From contig JAJYDC010000010.1 of NCBI GenBank assembly GCA_021777835.1, positions 1-64,000 on the forward strand: 64,000 nucleotides of DNA, read 5' to 3'. The position numbers and the translations under genes are program-made. Under the pieces are notes generated by a model. It worked only from the letters and a program-made list of their open reading frames with translations. It did no database searches and was not told the origin of the DNA. The DNA is from Bacteroidota bacterium (GTDB taxonomy: Bacteria > Bacteroidota > Ignavibacteria > Ignavibacteriales > Ignavibacteriaceae). Below, piece by piece: positions 33,495 through 42,639 of the stretch (the first letter of the stretch is position 1; the number at the start of each line of letters is the position of its first letter).

Positions 33495-34982
33495 TTACAG
33501 ATCGAATCCACTGTAAGAAAGATTAAAACTCTTATTGCATAAAGGAAAATCAGAAATCCCTTCATCCCGCACTGAAAGCGAAACAGCAAACCAATTATGA
33601 AACGAGGGATCCTTTATTTTTATTCTCTTAATTTTATTATCGTTGCCGGTTATAATAACATGGGCAATTTCGCCGCGCCATCCTTCTACGAGGGAGACAA
33701 CTAATCTATTTGGCTCGAGTGGTTGTACAGGCTTATTGGTTTCTCCTTCAGTAAAATTTCCCAATTGGTCATTAATAATCTTTACCGATTGTTGTATCTC
33801 AATAAACCGAATGTAACTACGTGCAAAAACATCACCTGAATCTAAAGTAAGTTTATGCACAGGGAAAAATTCATAAGCGCCGAACGGATGATCTGAGCGT
33901 ATATCAAGAGCAACTCCGCTTGCTCTTGCAGAAGGTCCCACCATACCAATTTCTATTGCTGTAGCCTTATCGACAACACCTGTCTTTTCAAATCTCTCTA
34001 AAACAGACGCCGAAGAAAATAAGACCTCTGCAGCAAGTGCAGTCTCATCGTTCACTTGATTTACAGTGGATGATATTTTCTCTCCAAGTTCAGGTGAAAT
34101 ATCAAAATTAACTCCGCCCGGTATAATTAAACTTCTACCAAAACGATTTCCGCATATTGCCATAGTTGTATTAATTATTCTCGTCCTAAGCGCACCAAAA
34201 ACCGAGTTCCCCGTTAAATAGCCAACATCGTTTGAAAGAGCCGACAAGTCTCCTAAATGTATTGCCATTCTTTCTAACTCAAGAGCTATAGTACGTATTA
34301 ACTTTGCCCTTCTGGGTATAGATGTATTAGAAAGTGATTCAATAGCTCGAGCAAATGTACCGGAATGTCCAATTACCGTATCTCCAGCAATAGATTCAGA
34401 GAGTTTTTGAAGATATAAGGGGCGAGCATTGTTTTTCACAAACAGATACTCAACTCCCCTATGCTGAAACCCCAGCTTTATTTCAAGATGATATATCTTT
34501 TCGCCATGACAAGAAAACCTAAAATGTCCGGGTTCTATTATTCCTGCGTGAATTGGACCAACGCCTACTTCATGAACCTCTTCCCCCTTCATACTAAAAA
34601 ACTCATACGGAATTTCCGAGCTATCAACTCCTGCAATACCCTTCCTTAAAGGCTTTAACCATGGATGACCCTCCGGCTTAATCTTGTATTGTTCAAAAAA
34701 CTCTCTCTCAAATAAATGAGCCGAAGGTATTTCCGGAGTGATTGATTGATATTCTTTTTGTGAAGTAAACTTAGTTGAAGCTATAAAAAGCTTTGAAGAG
34801 TTGTCATCAGCGGCAATTGCATACAGTACAACATCACCGTTATCTTTATCACCGAAAAATTGTACTAATCTTTTTCCGGACCTAATTTTCTCTATTAATT
34901 GATCTCTTAAAACTTCTACCTTCAATCGAGGAATATCGTGTAACGCAACAGACTGAAGATTTTTTATTTCTATCCAGCTCAA
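33495..34982 (-). CDS. Ehr complex large subunit, NiFe ligands absent (HyfG/HycE-like)
   Basis: 495 aa. Residues 1-115 resemble NuoC; the rest is the NuoD/HycE fold ('GPIHAGIIEPGHFRFSCHGEKIYHLEIKLGFQHRGVEYL', 'ARASGVALDIRSDHPFGAYE', 'SLVEGWRGEIAHVIITG'). In group 4 hydrogenases nickel is held by CGxC and CxxC motifs. Here the first site reads 'ESIAGDTVIGHS' (Cys to Ala and Thr), and the C-terminus 'DFPLCNKSFNLSYSGFDL' keeps only one Cys. So it is not an H2-activating enzyme but a hydrogenase-related (Ehr) or complex I-like subunit. TTG start with GGAG 6 nt upstream. Confidence 0.92.
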   Translation of the reverse strand: MSWIEIKNLQSVALHDIPRLKVEVLRDQLIEKIRSGKRLVQFFGDKDNGDVVLYAIAADDNSSKLFIASTKFTSQKEYQSITPEIPSAHLFEREFFEQYKIKPEGHPWLKPLRKGIAGVDSSEIPYEFFSMKGEEVHEVGVGPIHAGIIEPGHFRFSCHGEKIYHLEIKLGFQHRGVEYLFVKNNARPLYLQKLSESIAGDTVIGHSGTFARAIESLSNTSIPRRAKLIRTIALELERMAIHLGDLSALSNDVGYLTGNSVFGALRTRIINTTMAICGNRFGRSLIIPGGVNFDISPELGEKISSTVNQVNDETALAAEVLFSSASVLERFEKTGVVDKATAIEIGMVGPSARASGVALDIRSDHPFGAYEFFPVHKLTLDSGDVFARSYIRFIEIQQSVKIINDQLGNFTEGETNKPVQPLEPNRLVVSLVEGWRGEIAHVIITGNDNKIKRIKIKDPSFHNWFAVSLSVRDEGISDFPLCNKSFNLSYSGFDL

Positions 34983-34995
34983 CTAAAACTCCAAA

Positions 34996-36426
34996 TTAAT
35001 GAAAGAAGCCGGCGGCACTATTTAAAAGAGTATACATCTGCTGCGGCATATTTATTCCGATTACCAAGAGAATGAAAAGTAAAACTAATTGCGGGACATA
35101 GGCGCTAAGTCCTAATCTCTGCTCTCCGGGCTGCTCAGATGATATTTCACCAAAAGCCATCTTAAATACTGCGCCGCCCATTCCAAAGGTTATTATTATT
35201 AAAAATATAAAGAACGGTATTGCAAGCCAGCTCAGTCCGCTTAACCACAGAGCCTTTACTATTAGAAACTTACTTAAGAAAATTGGAAAAGGAGGCATTC
35301 CAATAATAGCCAGCGTCGAAAAAATCCATAGCCATCCTGTACGAGGATCTTTCTTTAGCAATCCGTTAACATCGTCAATCTTTTTACTTTTATAAAGATG
35401 AAGAATATTTCCTGATGTTAAAAACAACGAAGCTTTTGATAAAGAGTGAGCAAGAATATGGAGCATTACAGCAAAGATGCCAAATTTTCCCAGCGATATT
35501 CCTATAAATATAATTCCCATATTTTCTATTGAAGAATAGGCAAGCATTCGCTTATAGTTCTTTAACCTTAGCATAAATACAGCGCTGACCATTATAGATA
35601 GAAAACCTGTTAGCAAAAAAAGAAAATTTGAGAAGCTTTCTAAATGTGCGCGTATTAGAATTTCCTGCACACGGATTAGGCCAAGCAATGCTGAATTAAG
35701 CAGCGTACCTGATAGCAAAGCTGATACTGGTGAAGGAGCTTCAGAGTGTGCATCGGGAAGCCATGCATGTATTGGAGCTATTCCAATCTTTGTTCCAAGT
35801 CCTACGAACAAGAAAGCAAAAGATACTTTGAGCCAGAACGGATTTATTTCTGCCGCCCGGTTATATAAATCATTAAAATATAGTGAATTTATACTTCTGC
35901 TTCCGATTGAAAGAAGAATTATTCCGACAAACGCCAGTGCTATTCCTATTGAACAGATAAAAACATATTTCCAAGCAGCCTCAAGCGAAGATTTTTTCTT
36001 TTCAAAATAAATAAGTATTGCGCTAGTTAATGTTGTTGCTTCTATAAATACCCATAACAATGCCAAGTGAGTTGATAAAATTACACCGGTCATTGCAGTA
36101 ACAAATAAAAGAATCTCTATAATGTAAATTGATTCCTGCCTGGCATTCAGGTTATGAGCCTTAAAGTAAAACAAGCTATAAACCGAAACACTTGCAAAAA
36201 CAATAGTCATTACCGAGAAAAAGAAAATCCCAATAGAATCAAATTGAAAATAAGATATCAACCAATTAGGGAGTATGTACCATTGGATATTTAACCATTG
36301 AGCGATAGTTATTAAGACATAAACCGCAGCAGAGCCAACTAATGCAATACGATTGACAATTCTATTTTTCGCAATCAAACCTATGAGGCCGAATATAACC
36401 GGGAGAAATAGCACTATACTTATCAT
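34996..36426 (-). CDS. Ehr/hydrogenase-4 component F (NuoN/NuoM-like antiporter)
   Basis: 476 aa, about 14 membrane helices of the complex I antiporter family (Proton_antipo_M). 'GLGTKIGIAPIHAWLPDAHSEAPSPVSALLSG' holds the channel Lys and His; 'LLWVFIEATTLTSAILIYFEKK' carries the Glu of the first half channel; 'MLAYSSIENMGII' is also conserved. HyfF-like. Pumps H+ or Na+ when the Fe-S arm turns over. 13 bp upstream of the large-subunit gene. Confidence 0.92.
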   Translation of the reverse strand: MISIVLFLPVIFGLIGLIAKNRIVNRIALVGSAAVYVLITIAQWLNIQWYILPNWLISYFQFDSIGIFFFSVMTIVFASVSVYSLFYFKAHNLNARQESIYIIEILLFVTAMTGVILSTHLALLWVFIEATTLTSAILIYFEKKKSSLEAAWKYVFICSIGIALAFVGIILLSIGSRSINSLYFNDLYNRAAEINPFWLKVSFAFLFVGLGTKIGIAPIHAWLPDAHSEAPSPVSALLSGTLLNSALLGLIRVQEILIRAHLESFSNFLFLLTGFLSIMVSAVFMLRLKNYKRMLAYSSIENMGIIFIGISLGKFGIFAVMLHILAHSLSKASLFLTSGNILHLYKSKKIDDVNGLLKKDPRTGWLWIFSTLAIIGMPPFPIFLSKFLIVKALWLSGLSWLAIPFFIFLIIITFGMGGAVFKMAFGEISSEQPGEQRLGLSAYVPQLVLLFILLVIGINMPQQMYTLLNSAAGFFH

Positions 36427-36428
36427 CG

Positions 36429-37064
36429 TTAATCCTTCAATTCAGTCAATACGTCAATATGATTACCATCGTACATCTCCTGGATTTTGTTAAAGAATAT
36501 TACGAACAAGAAAATACCGACGAACAAATCCAAAAGCACTCCGATATTTACCAGCATCGGCATTTCGTTAGCAACAGAAAGTGATAGAAGGAAAATTCCG
36601 TTCTCTAACATCATATAGCACAAAATATGAGTGATGATTCTTTTACGGTTAACTATCAAGAATAAACTTGCTACGATAAGAACTATTGAAATTCCAAAGT
36701 AAAGAGGTTTAATTCCTGCATTTGTTTTCGCAGCCCAGAAAGCTGCTACAAATCCAAACATAAAAATAGCGCTCGCAATAAGCACTGAATAAAATTGTGA
36801 TATGTACGGTTCGATCTCTCTACCGATTTCATTTTTACGAATAACCTTTAATAAAAAATAGGGTATAACGATAGTCTTAATAATCAGCGTTTCAACGATT
36901 AGGAAAGCAATATTTAGCCAGTTGATTTCTTTTATATCTACAACCACCAGTAAGAATAGAAGCGTGCCCTGTAAAGCCAAGATCTTTACGTATGCTTCTA
37001 TCCTGCTTGCTGCAAAAACATAAAGCATACTAGTACCAAGCAGAATTATAATTATGTTGGACAT
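36429..37064 (-). CDS. Ehr/hydrogenase-4 component E (HyfE-like)
   Basis: 211 aa, six or seven membrane helices. The N-terminal half ('YVKILALQGTLLFLLVV...INWLNIAFLIVETLIIKTIVIPYFLLKVI') and C-terminal half ('ITHILCYMMLENGIFLLSLSVANEMPMLVNIGVLLDLFVGIFLFVIF') match HyfE, which itself looks like NuoK preceded by extra helices; the Glu in 'MMLENG' is the NuoK proton-path residue. Two bp from component F, one-base overlap with the NuoH-like gene. Confidence 0.9.
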   Translation of the reverse strand: MSNIIIILLGTSMLYVFAASRIEAYVKILALQGTLLFLLVVVDIKEINWLNIAFLIVETLIIKTIVIPYFLLKVIRKNEIGREIEPYISQFYSVLIASAIFMFGFVAAFWAAKTNAGIKPLYFGISIVLIVASLFLIVNRKRIITHILCYMMLENGIFLLSLSVANEMPMLVNIGVLLDLFVGIFLFVIFFNKIQEMYDGNHIDVLTELKD

Positions 37065-37978
37065 TAAAAACCTCCCCGTAAAAAGAAAGCAATCACTGCA
37101 AAAGCCGTCAACGAAAGAGCCGTCATTAGAAAAATAAATTGCGGGACATGAGAAATTCTTAATCGTGCAATTAAAGATTCAACAAAACCGACCACCATAA
37201 AAACTAAAAAAAGAATGAAAGCGAATAAAGGTAAAGCTTCAGCTAATGTTAAAAATGATGGAATCAATAAGTTTGCAATCAGCATAGAAATAATCACCAT
37301 CTTCAATGATGTTGCATATAAAATAAATGCAAGGTCGGGACCTGAATAATCAAGAATCATTACTTCGTGAATCATCGTAAGTTCAAGATGAGTATTAGGG
37401 TCATCGACCGGCAGGCGGCTTCCTTCTGAAAGCAGCATAATGAAAAGAGAGACGACCAATAAAATTTTCACAAGTACCGTATAGCCGGCGCTCATATTTA
37501 GCACAGAGAAAATTGCATTGAAAGAAATTTGATTTGTTAACAATGCAAGAGAGCCCATAATAATGAAGAAGGCAGTTTCGACAATTGTAGAAAAAGTTGC
37601 CTCTCTACTCGCGCCCATTCCTTCAAAGCTGCTTCCAGTGTCAAGAGCAGCTAGAATCATCATAAACTTTGAAAGTCCCAGTGCATAAGAAAACAAAACA
37701 AAATCACCAGGCAAACTTATTATCGAACCGGCAAAAGGAATAGGGATAATCATTAAAGCAAATATAGTTGCAGCTATATTTATGGAAGATGAAATTTGAA
37801 ATACGAAAGAGGTGGTTTTGCTAATCACCTCTCCTTTTCGGACGAGCTTAAAGAAATCATAATAAGGCTGCAAAACTGATGCGCCTTTTCTACCTGCCCA
37901 GATAGCCTTTACCTTATTTATTAAGCCAGTAAAAAGGAAAGGTGAAATAATTATTAATATGAACGGAATATATCTCAT
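37064..37978 (-). CDS. Ehr/hydrogenase-4 component C (NuoH/HycD-like)
   Basis: 304 aa, eight membrane helices. NuoH family markers: 'IWAGRKGASVLQPYYDFFKLVRKGEV' and 'LSEGSRLPVDDPNTHLELTMIHEVMILDYSGPD', the acidic loop that couples the Fe-S arm to the membrane arm. Anchors the peripheral subunits and forms the quinone-like pocket region. Overlaps neighbours by a base or a 1-bp gap. Confidence 0.93.
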   Translation of the reverse strand: MRYIPFILIIISPFLFTGLINKVKAIWAGRKGASVLQPYYDFFKLVRKGEVISKTTSFVFQISSSINIAATIFALMIIPIPFAGSIISLPGDFVLFSYALGLSKFMMILAALDTGSSFEGMGASREATFSTIVETAFFIIMGSLALLTNQISFNAIFSVLNMSAGYTVLVKILLVVSLFIMLLSEGSRLPVDDPNTHLELTMIHEVMILDYSGPDLAFILYATSLKMVIISMLIANLLIPSFLTLAEALPLFAFILFLVFMVVGFVESLIARLRISHVPQFIFLMTALSLTAFAVIAFFLRGGF

Positions 37979-37979
37979 C

Positions 37980-39962
37980 TTAGCTCACTCCTAAAATCCA
38001 GATAAGAAGAAATACTAAAAAGATTAATCCATAGATGATATACTGCTGCATCTTTCCGCTTTGTATCCAAGAAAATAAATTTAAGGATTTCTTTAAGAAT
38101 TTAAGATTAGGTTGAATTAGAAATCTTTCAAAGAAATCCTGTGAGTGACTTTCTAATGATGCTTCTTTAGGAAAGAGTACGGGTTCTTTCTCTACATTAA
38201 TTTTCTGCGGAACGAATTCAGAAACAAGACTTAAAAATGGCTGCGCATAAGAACTGCTTGAATATTGTAATCGACTGCTGCTTTGTTGATAGCCGCAATC
38301 CCAGGTTTTGAAAGACTCGACTTTCTTTTTCTTTAGAAGAAGAGAACGAATCAGGTAAAAGAAAATTATTAAGACGCCAAAGATTAAAAGATAATTAGAA
38401 AGTAATTTCATATTTACTTGAATTTGTGCTAAGTCAGAGAAAGAACTTGCCGGTAAAAATTGTTTTACTGCATTGCCAAGAAGAATAAATGCAAGGTATG
38501 GGAATAGTCCAACAATAAAGACTATTACTACAAGGAATACCATTGGAATAAGAAGAGAGGAATCCTTTTCGTTTGGTTGATTATGAAGCTTAGAACGGGG
38601 TGACCCAAGGAATGCGATTCCATATACTTTAGTAAAGCTTAACAAAGCCATTGCGCCTATAAATGCTAAACCCGAAATGCCGAGTACAGCAGAGATATTT
38701 ATTGAAAGATCTTTTACAGAGAAGCAGTTAATTAGTCCGAGATAGATTAACAGTTCACTAATAAATCCGCTTAATAACGGTAATCCGCTAATTGCAAGAG
38801 ATGATATTAAGAATAAAAAGGAAGTGGCGGGTAAATGCTTTATTAGTCCACCGAGCTTATCAATATTTCGTGTGTGAGTTTGAGAGTATACTACTCCGGA
38901 GCCATAAAACAATGCACTCTTGAAAGTAAAATGATTCAGTACGTGCAGTATTGCTCCGAAGAAGCCTAAGAATGCAATTGTATTATTATTGTATGCTAAT
39001 CCGAGCATCCCCGTGCCAATACCAATTCCTATTATACCGATATTTTCAATACTCGAGTAGGCTAATAGTTTCTTCAAATCCTTTTGAGAGATTGCATTTG
39101 CTATACCTGTTACGCCTGTAATTAAAGAAACGGCAAGGACAAAATATGCCAATTTTGCATTTGTGGATCCGCTAATCAGAACTATTCGAAGAATTCCGTA
39201 GATACCGGTTTTGATCATAACACCCGACATAAGTGCAGACACTCCTGTTGGAGCTGCTGGGTGTGCCTTGGGCAGCCATGTATGCATAGGAACAAATCCT
39301 GCTTTTGTACCGAATCCTATAAAGAAGAGAACAGTAAGCAGGACTGAAATTGTGTTTGAATTATTCAATACAATATGGAACGAATTAAAATCGAGAGATC
39401 CAGAAGATGATGATACCCATGCAAATGCTGTAATTAAAAATGCCGCACCAATTTGCATGGCGATCATATAATAAATACTTGCCTTACGGACCTCAACAAT
39501 ATTGTTTTCAAAACTTACTAGAAAGAATGAGGAAATTGACATTACTTCCCATGCTATCATAAATAATATTGCATTCTGCACTATAACAACGAGCATCATT
39601 GAGGCGGACATCAATCCTAAAAAGAAATAATATGATGATAAGGCAGATCTATTTCCGTAGTACATCTTCATGTAGCCGGTAGAATAAATAGCTGCAAGCA
39701 GAGAGCCAATAGAAATGATGAGCACAAATACTGCAGCTAATGGATCTAACCGAAGGAATGAATTCCCTATTGGTTCGGATAAGAACAATTGAGTTTGTAT
39801 TTGATTTCCTGTAATTAAAATATTTGTGGTTACAGGCAGAATGAAGACTTGAGCTAATGCGGTAAATACAAGAAATATTATTCCCTTAAAGTTTTCTTTA
39901 GTGAATAAGGCAAACACCCCACCGGCAAACAATATTATAGTTCCAATTAATAGGTAATTCAT
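37980..39962 (-). CDS. Ehr/hydrogenase-4 component B (NuoL-like antiporter)
   Basis: 660 aa, about 16 membrane helices. Antiporter core: 'LFMIAWEVMSISSFFLVSFE' (Glu), 'GFGTKAGFVPMHTWLPKAHPAAPTGVSALMSGVMIKTGIYGI' (Lys, His), 'LKKLLAYSSIENIGIIGIG'. The C-terminal ~150 residues form a soluble stretch plus a last helix ('QYIIYGLIFLVFLLIWI'), as in HyfB/HycC. Second gene of the operon, overlapping the regulator stop by 4 bp, so co-translated with it. Confidence 0.93.
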   Translation of the reverse strand: MNYLLIGTIILFAGGVFALFTKENFKGIIFLVFTALAQVFILPVTTNILITGNQIQTQLFLSEPIGNSFLRLDPLAAVFVLIISIGSLLAAIYSTGYMKMYYGNRSALSSYYFFLGLMSASMMLVVIVQNAILFMIAWEVMSISSFFLVSFENNIVEVRKASIYYMIAMQIGAAFLITAFAWVSSSSGSLDFNSFHIVLNNSNTISVLLTVLFFIGFGTKAGFVPMHTWLPKAHPAAPTGVSALMSGVMIKTGIYGILRIVLISGSTNAKLAYFVLAVSLITGVTGIANAISQKDLKKLLAYSSIENIGIIGIGIGTGMLGLAYNNNTIAFLGFFGAILHVLNHFTFKSALFYGSGVVYSQTHTRNIDKLGGLIKHLPATSFLFLISSLAISGLPLLSGFISELLIYLGLINCFSVKDLSINISAVLGISGLAFIGAMALLSFTKVYGIAFLGSPRSKLHNQPNEKDSSLLIPMVFLVVIVFIVGLFPYLAFILLGNAVKQFLPASSFSDLAQIQVNMKLLSNYLLIFGVLIIFFYLIRSLLLKKKKVESFKTWDCGYQQSSSRLQYSSSSYAQPFLSLVSEFVPQKINVEKEPVLFPKEASLESHSQDFFERFLIQPNLKFLKKSLNLFSWIQSGKMQQYIIYGLIFLVFLLIWILGVS

Positions 39963-40648
39963 TGTATAAGATTACCTTTCTTTTGCCATTCCAATTCCTT
40001 TGTGCGAACGTATTCCAACAGTGCATCTTTTTCGATATGGTCTTTAAGAATTTCAAGAAAAGCCTTATCCTGGCACAAGTAAGATAATTTAGAAAGTACA
40101 TTTAAGTGCATTTTAGGGCTTGCAGTGAACAAAACAAAAAGAGTATGAACCGGTTGTTTATCGAGTGCGCCAAACTCCAGGGGCTTAGCTAAATAACAAA
40201 TAGAGATGCTTGCATTGTTTACGTCCGTTACAATTGGGGTACGGGGATGTGGTATTGCAATTCCATTGCCTATTGCAGTTGGCATTAACTCTTCACGACT
40301 TAACAGAGCATTTAGGATTTCTTCCTTCGATAAATTTCTCGGTGTATTAATCTTTTCTAATGCAATACGAAGTACGTCTTTAACATTTTCGGCGGCATCG
40401 AGAGATATAATCCCTCCATTTTCAATCAGCTTAGATAAAATCTCGGAACTTTGTGAAGCTGCTAAATTTATCAATGAAGGCGATAGCTCAATTTTGTTGC
40501 TTAAAATCCATTCATTTATTTCAGCGCGGTTGAATCTATATTGATGGTTTATACGATAGCAGGGGATTTTTTGATCCTTAATCCATCTATATACTGTCTT
40601 TTCAGATACCTGAAAAAGATTAACTATGTCTTTTATCTTTAATTCCAT
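39959..40648 (-). CDS. HTH - PTS EIIA fusion (putative regulator of the Ehr operon)
   Basis: 229 aa. Residues 1-50 are a MerR/excisionase-type helix-turn-helix ('KIKDIVNLFQVSEKTVYRWIKDQKIPCYRINHQYRFNRAEINEWI'). Residues ~85-229 are a PtsN-like EIIA domain with the phospho-acceptor His in 'GNGIAIPHPRTP' and 'VHTLFVLFTASPKMHLNVLSKLSYL'. It is the first gene of the Ehr operon and overlaps component B by 4 bp. A phosphotransfer-sensitive DNA-binding protein controlling the operon is the simplest reading. No EIIB/EIIC genes are near, so phosphate would come from a PTS-Ntr-like relay; this is inference. Confidence 0.88.
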   Translation of the reverse strand: MELKIKDIVNLFQVSEKTVYRWIKDQKIPCYRINHQYRFNRAEINEWILSNKIELSPSLINLAASQSSEILSKLIENGGIISLDAAENVKDVLRIALEKINTPRNLSKEEILNALLSREELMPTAIGNGIAIPHPRTPIVTDVNNASISICYLAKPLEFGALDKQPVHTLFVLFTASPKMHLNVLSKLSYLCQDKAFLEILKDHIEKDALLEYVRTKELEWQKKGNLIQ

Positions 40649-40661
40649 ATAACTCCGGTAC

Positions 40662-40669
40662 CAAACTTA
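40662..40669 (-). promoter_or_regulatory. Candidate -7 element of the Ehr operon promoter
   Basis: On the minus strand TAAGTTTG, identical to the his promoter -7 box and fitting TAnnTTTG. TTAG (3 of 4 to TTTG) lies 19 nt upstream. A GGAG ribosome site and the ATG follow within 15 nt, giving a very short leader. Confidence 0.4.
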
Positions 40670-41665
40670 CAAATATTTCTAATAAAGTCTAAGTATAGGG
40701 GTACATTATCTTAATTGTCCACTAATGTCCTTGGTTTGGAGCTTAAAGATGAAGATATCTTCCAGGTTGATCAAAGATATTGAGAAAAGCCTCTTGCAAG
40801 AAAATTAGGGCATAGATTATTACTATTTCATAACTAAATAATCCGGGAATTTAATCATCAGCCATTAAATTAAATAGAAAGTTACTATCACAGTGCCAAA
40901 TATTTTAAACAACAACGACCTTACAATCTATAAATATATACATTAAGAGGCCTCACCTAATCAAAAATCTGGAAGAGTCCAAATTATTTAACCTATGCGT
41001 ACAATATTTTGAAAATATTATTAAAAAAATAACTGCGACATGATCATTTTAGATTAAATTCGAAAGAATTGGAGATTGGCCTGATACTTGCCTTTATCAC
41101 TTAAAATTATTTGAAGAATGTCATTTATTTTGATTATTGTTTTCTTTTGATAAAAAAGTAATTGGTATGATTTAAGATCCAAAAGAGGAATTACATAGGT
41201 TACTTATCTATGTAATTATCGGGGAAAATATTGTCCTGACGTAAAAGAAACATTTACAATATTAAAGCCTAGTGAAGCAATTCTGAAATTAAAAAGTGTT
41301 ATCAAGAGTTATGTCCTCTTTCATGAATCTGAATACTAGCTAATTAATATTCATAAAATGCTGAAGTTCAATATCCCTAAAGTAATGTATTGTTCTAACT
41401 AATTTTATTTAAAGTATCGATAAAACGATTGAATCAATAGCGACCACTAAATTATTTGTTGAGAAATTTCTGGATTTGGTCCCAGATTCAGATAAAAATT
41501 TTATTAGCAACTTTCTTAAGATTCATTAAAGGATAACATATAAGATCGATATTGAGAAAGCAAAAAAGGGTTAGGTAAACTGTCCGGCTGATTAAGGCCA
41601 GATCATGATTAAGCGAAAAACAATTTTAATGCAAAAATTCAAGAAGGTTTGCACAAAGGTTCAGT
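40670..41665. other. 1-kb gene-poor region with sigma-54-like promoter and possible gene remnants
   Basis: No ORF of note. One sigma-54-type sequence is present on the plus strand, TTGGC-N7-TTGC at 41076-41091 (GG and GC 10 nt apart, as required). Downstream, two stretches translate as protein-like but lack starts: a segment ending at TAG 41337-41339 (…FTILKPSEAILKLKSVIKSY…) and one near 41410-41550 (…FVEKFLDLVPDSDKNFISNFLK…). I cannot assign either; decayed genes are possible. The csg genes begin 560 bp after the sigma-54-like site. Confidence 0.4.
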
Positions 41666-42166
41666 ATGCAAAATTCAGGTTCAGTATTAAATATATTGTT
41701 GTTGCTGATAATTCTTATCAGTGCTGCTAAAGCTTCTCCGCAAGATTCGCTGGATATTATAGATACAACACTTCTTCGAAACAGCCATATAAATACTAAT
41801 AAAACAGCTGAATTACAGAGCTCTGAGAATGAGGATGTTGGTATTAGCGGACTAGTTGTAGATGAAACATTTTCAAAAGTTGGTCATGATTTTTACGATT
41901 TGTTTTATTCAAACTGGAGGTCTCCCAAGAATATTAAAGATTACTCAATAACAATTACAGAAAAACCACTACCGCAGCTTGGGACACAAATTACAATTAT
42001 AGTAAACGATACTCCCATTTATCAAAGGTTTGTTCAGCCAAGGTTTGAAATAATCAAAGAGATGGTGCGGCAGGGGCTGGAGATATCGTATTCTTACCTT
42101 GAGAATTATGACCAAATACAAAAGGAATTACAAGGGAAAGACATGCAAGGAACAGGAATTTTTTAG
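41666..42166 (+). CDS. csgE: Curli assembly protein CsgE
   Basis: 166 aa with a signal peptide (hydrophobic 8-25, 'AAKASPQD'). The core 'GLVVDETFSKVGHDFYDLFYSNW', 'YSITITEKPLPQLGTQITIIVNDTPIYQRFVQPR' matches CsgE, the periplasmic factor that caps CsgG and gates curlin export. First gene of the csg cluster; csgF follows 26 bp later. Its N-terminal ~45 residues before the core are longer than in enterics. Confidence 0.92.
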   Translation: MQNSGSVLNILLLLIILISAAKASPQDSLDIIDTTLLRNSHINTNKTAELQSSENEDVGISGLVVDETFSKVGHDFYDLFYSNWRSPKNIKDYSITITEKPLPQLGTQITIIVNDTPIYQRFVQPRFEIIKEMVRQGLEISYSYLENYDQIQKELQGKDMQGTGIF

Positions 42167-42192
42167 TTGAGATAAATTTAAGAAAGGAAGCA

Positions 42193-42624
42193 ATGAAAAA
42201 AATAAAATATTGTATTTCTATAATTCCACTGCTTATAATATTTACTAGTATTAATAGTTTAGCGCAGCAGTTTGTTTATACTCCTATCAATCCTAATTTC
42301 GGGGGAAGTTCGTTTAACGGTGCATGGATGTTAGCTGAAGCGCAGGTCGAAAATAATAAAACTGCACCAGGTTCTGCCAATGCTTATAACCCCTATGGTA
42401 CTAATACGCTTCAAAATTTTCAGCAGTCATTAAATCAGCAGGTTTTAAGCCAGCTATCGCAGAAAATAATTACTTCAGCTTTCGGCGAAAGTGCCTTGAC
42501 TAAAGGTCATTATCAATTAGGAAATTATCTTATTGATATCAATCCGTCATCTGACGGACTTCATGTAAACATTCAAGATAATTCAAACGGTAGTCAAACA
42601 ACAATTATAGTTCCATACTATTAA
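42193..42624 (+). CDS. csgF: Curli assembly protein CsgF
   Basis: 143 aa. Signal peptide to about residue 24 ('NSLAQQ'), then the CsgF N-terminus 'FVYTPINPNFGGSSFNGAWMLAEAQVENN', which in E. coli threads into the CsgG pore. The central linker 'NPYGTNTLQNFQQSLNQQVLSQLSQKI' and a beta-rich tail 'GLHVNIQDNSNGSQTTIIVPYY' follow. CsgF couples secretion to nucleation at the cell surface. Between csgE and csgG. Confidence 0.93.
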   Translation: MKKIKYCISIIPLLIIFTSINSLAQQFVYTPINPNFGGSSFNGAWMLAEAQVENNKTAPGSANAYNPYGTNTLQNFQQSLNQQVLSQLSQKIITSAFGESALTKGHYQLGNYLIDINPSSDGLHVNIQDNSNGSQTTIIVPYY

Positions 42625-42639
42625 TTATAGAGAAAACTA

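Noticed and set aside
33495-34982. Functional [NiFe] hydrogenase large subunit
   Set aside because: Both Ni-binding Cys pairs are missing (AGDT in place of CGxC; single Cys at the C-terminus).
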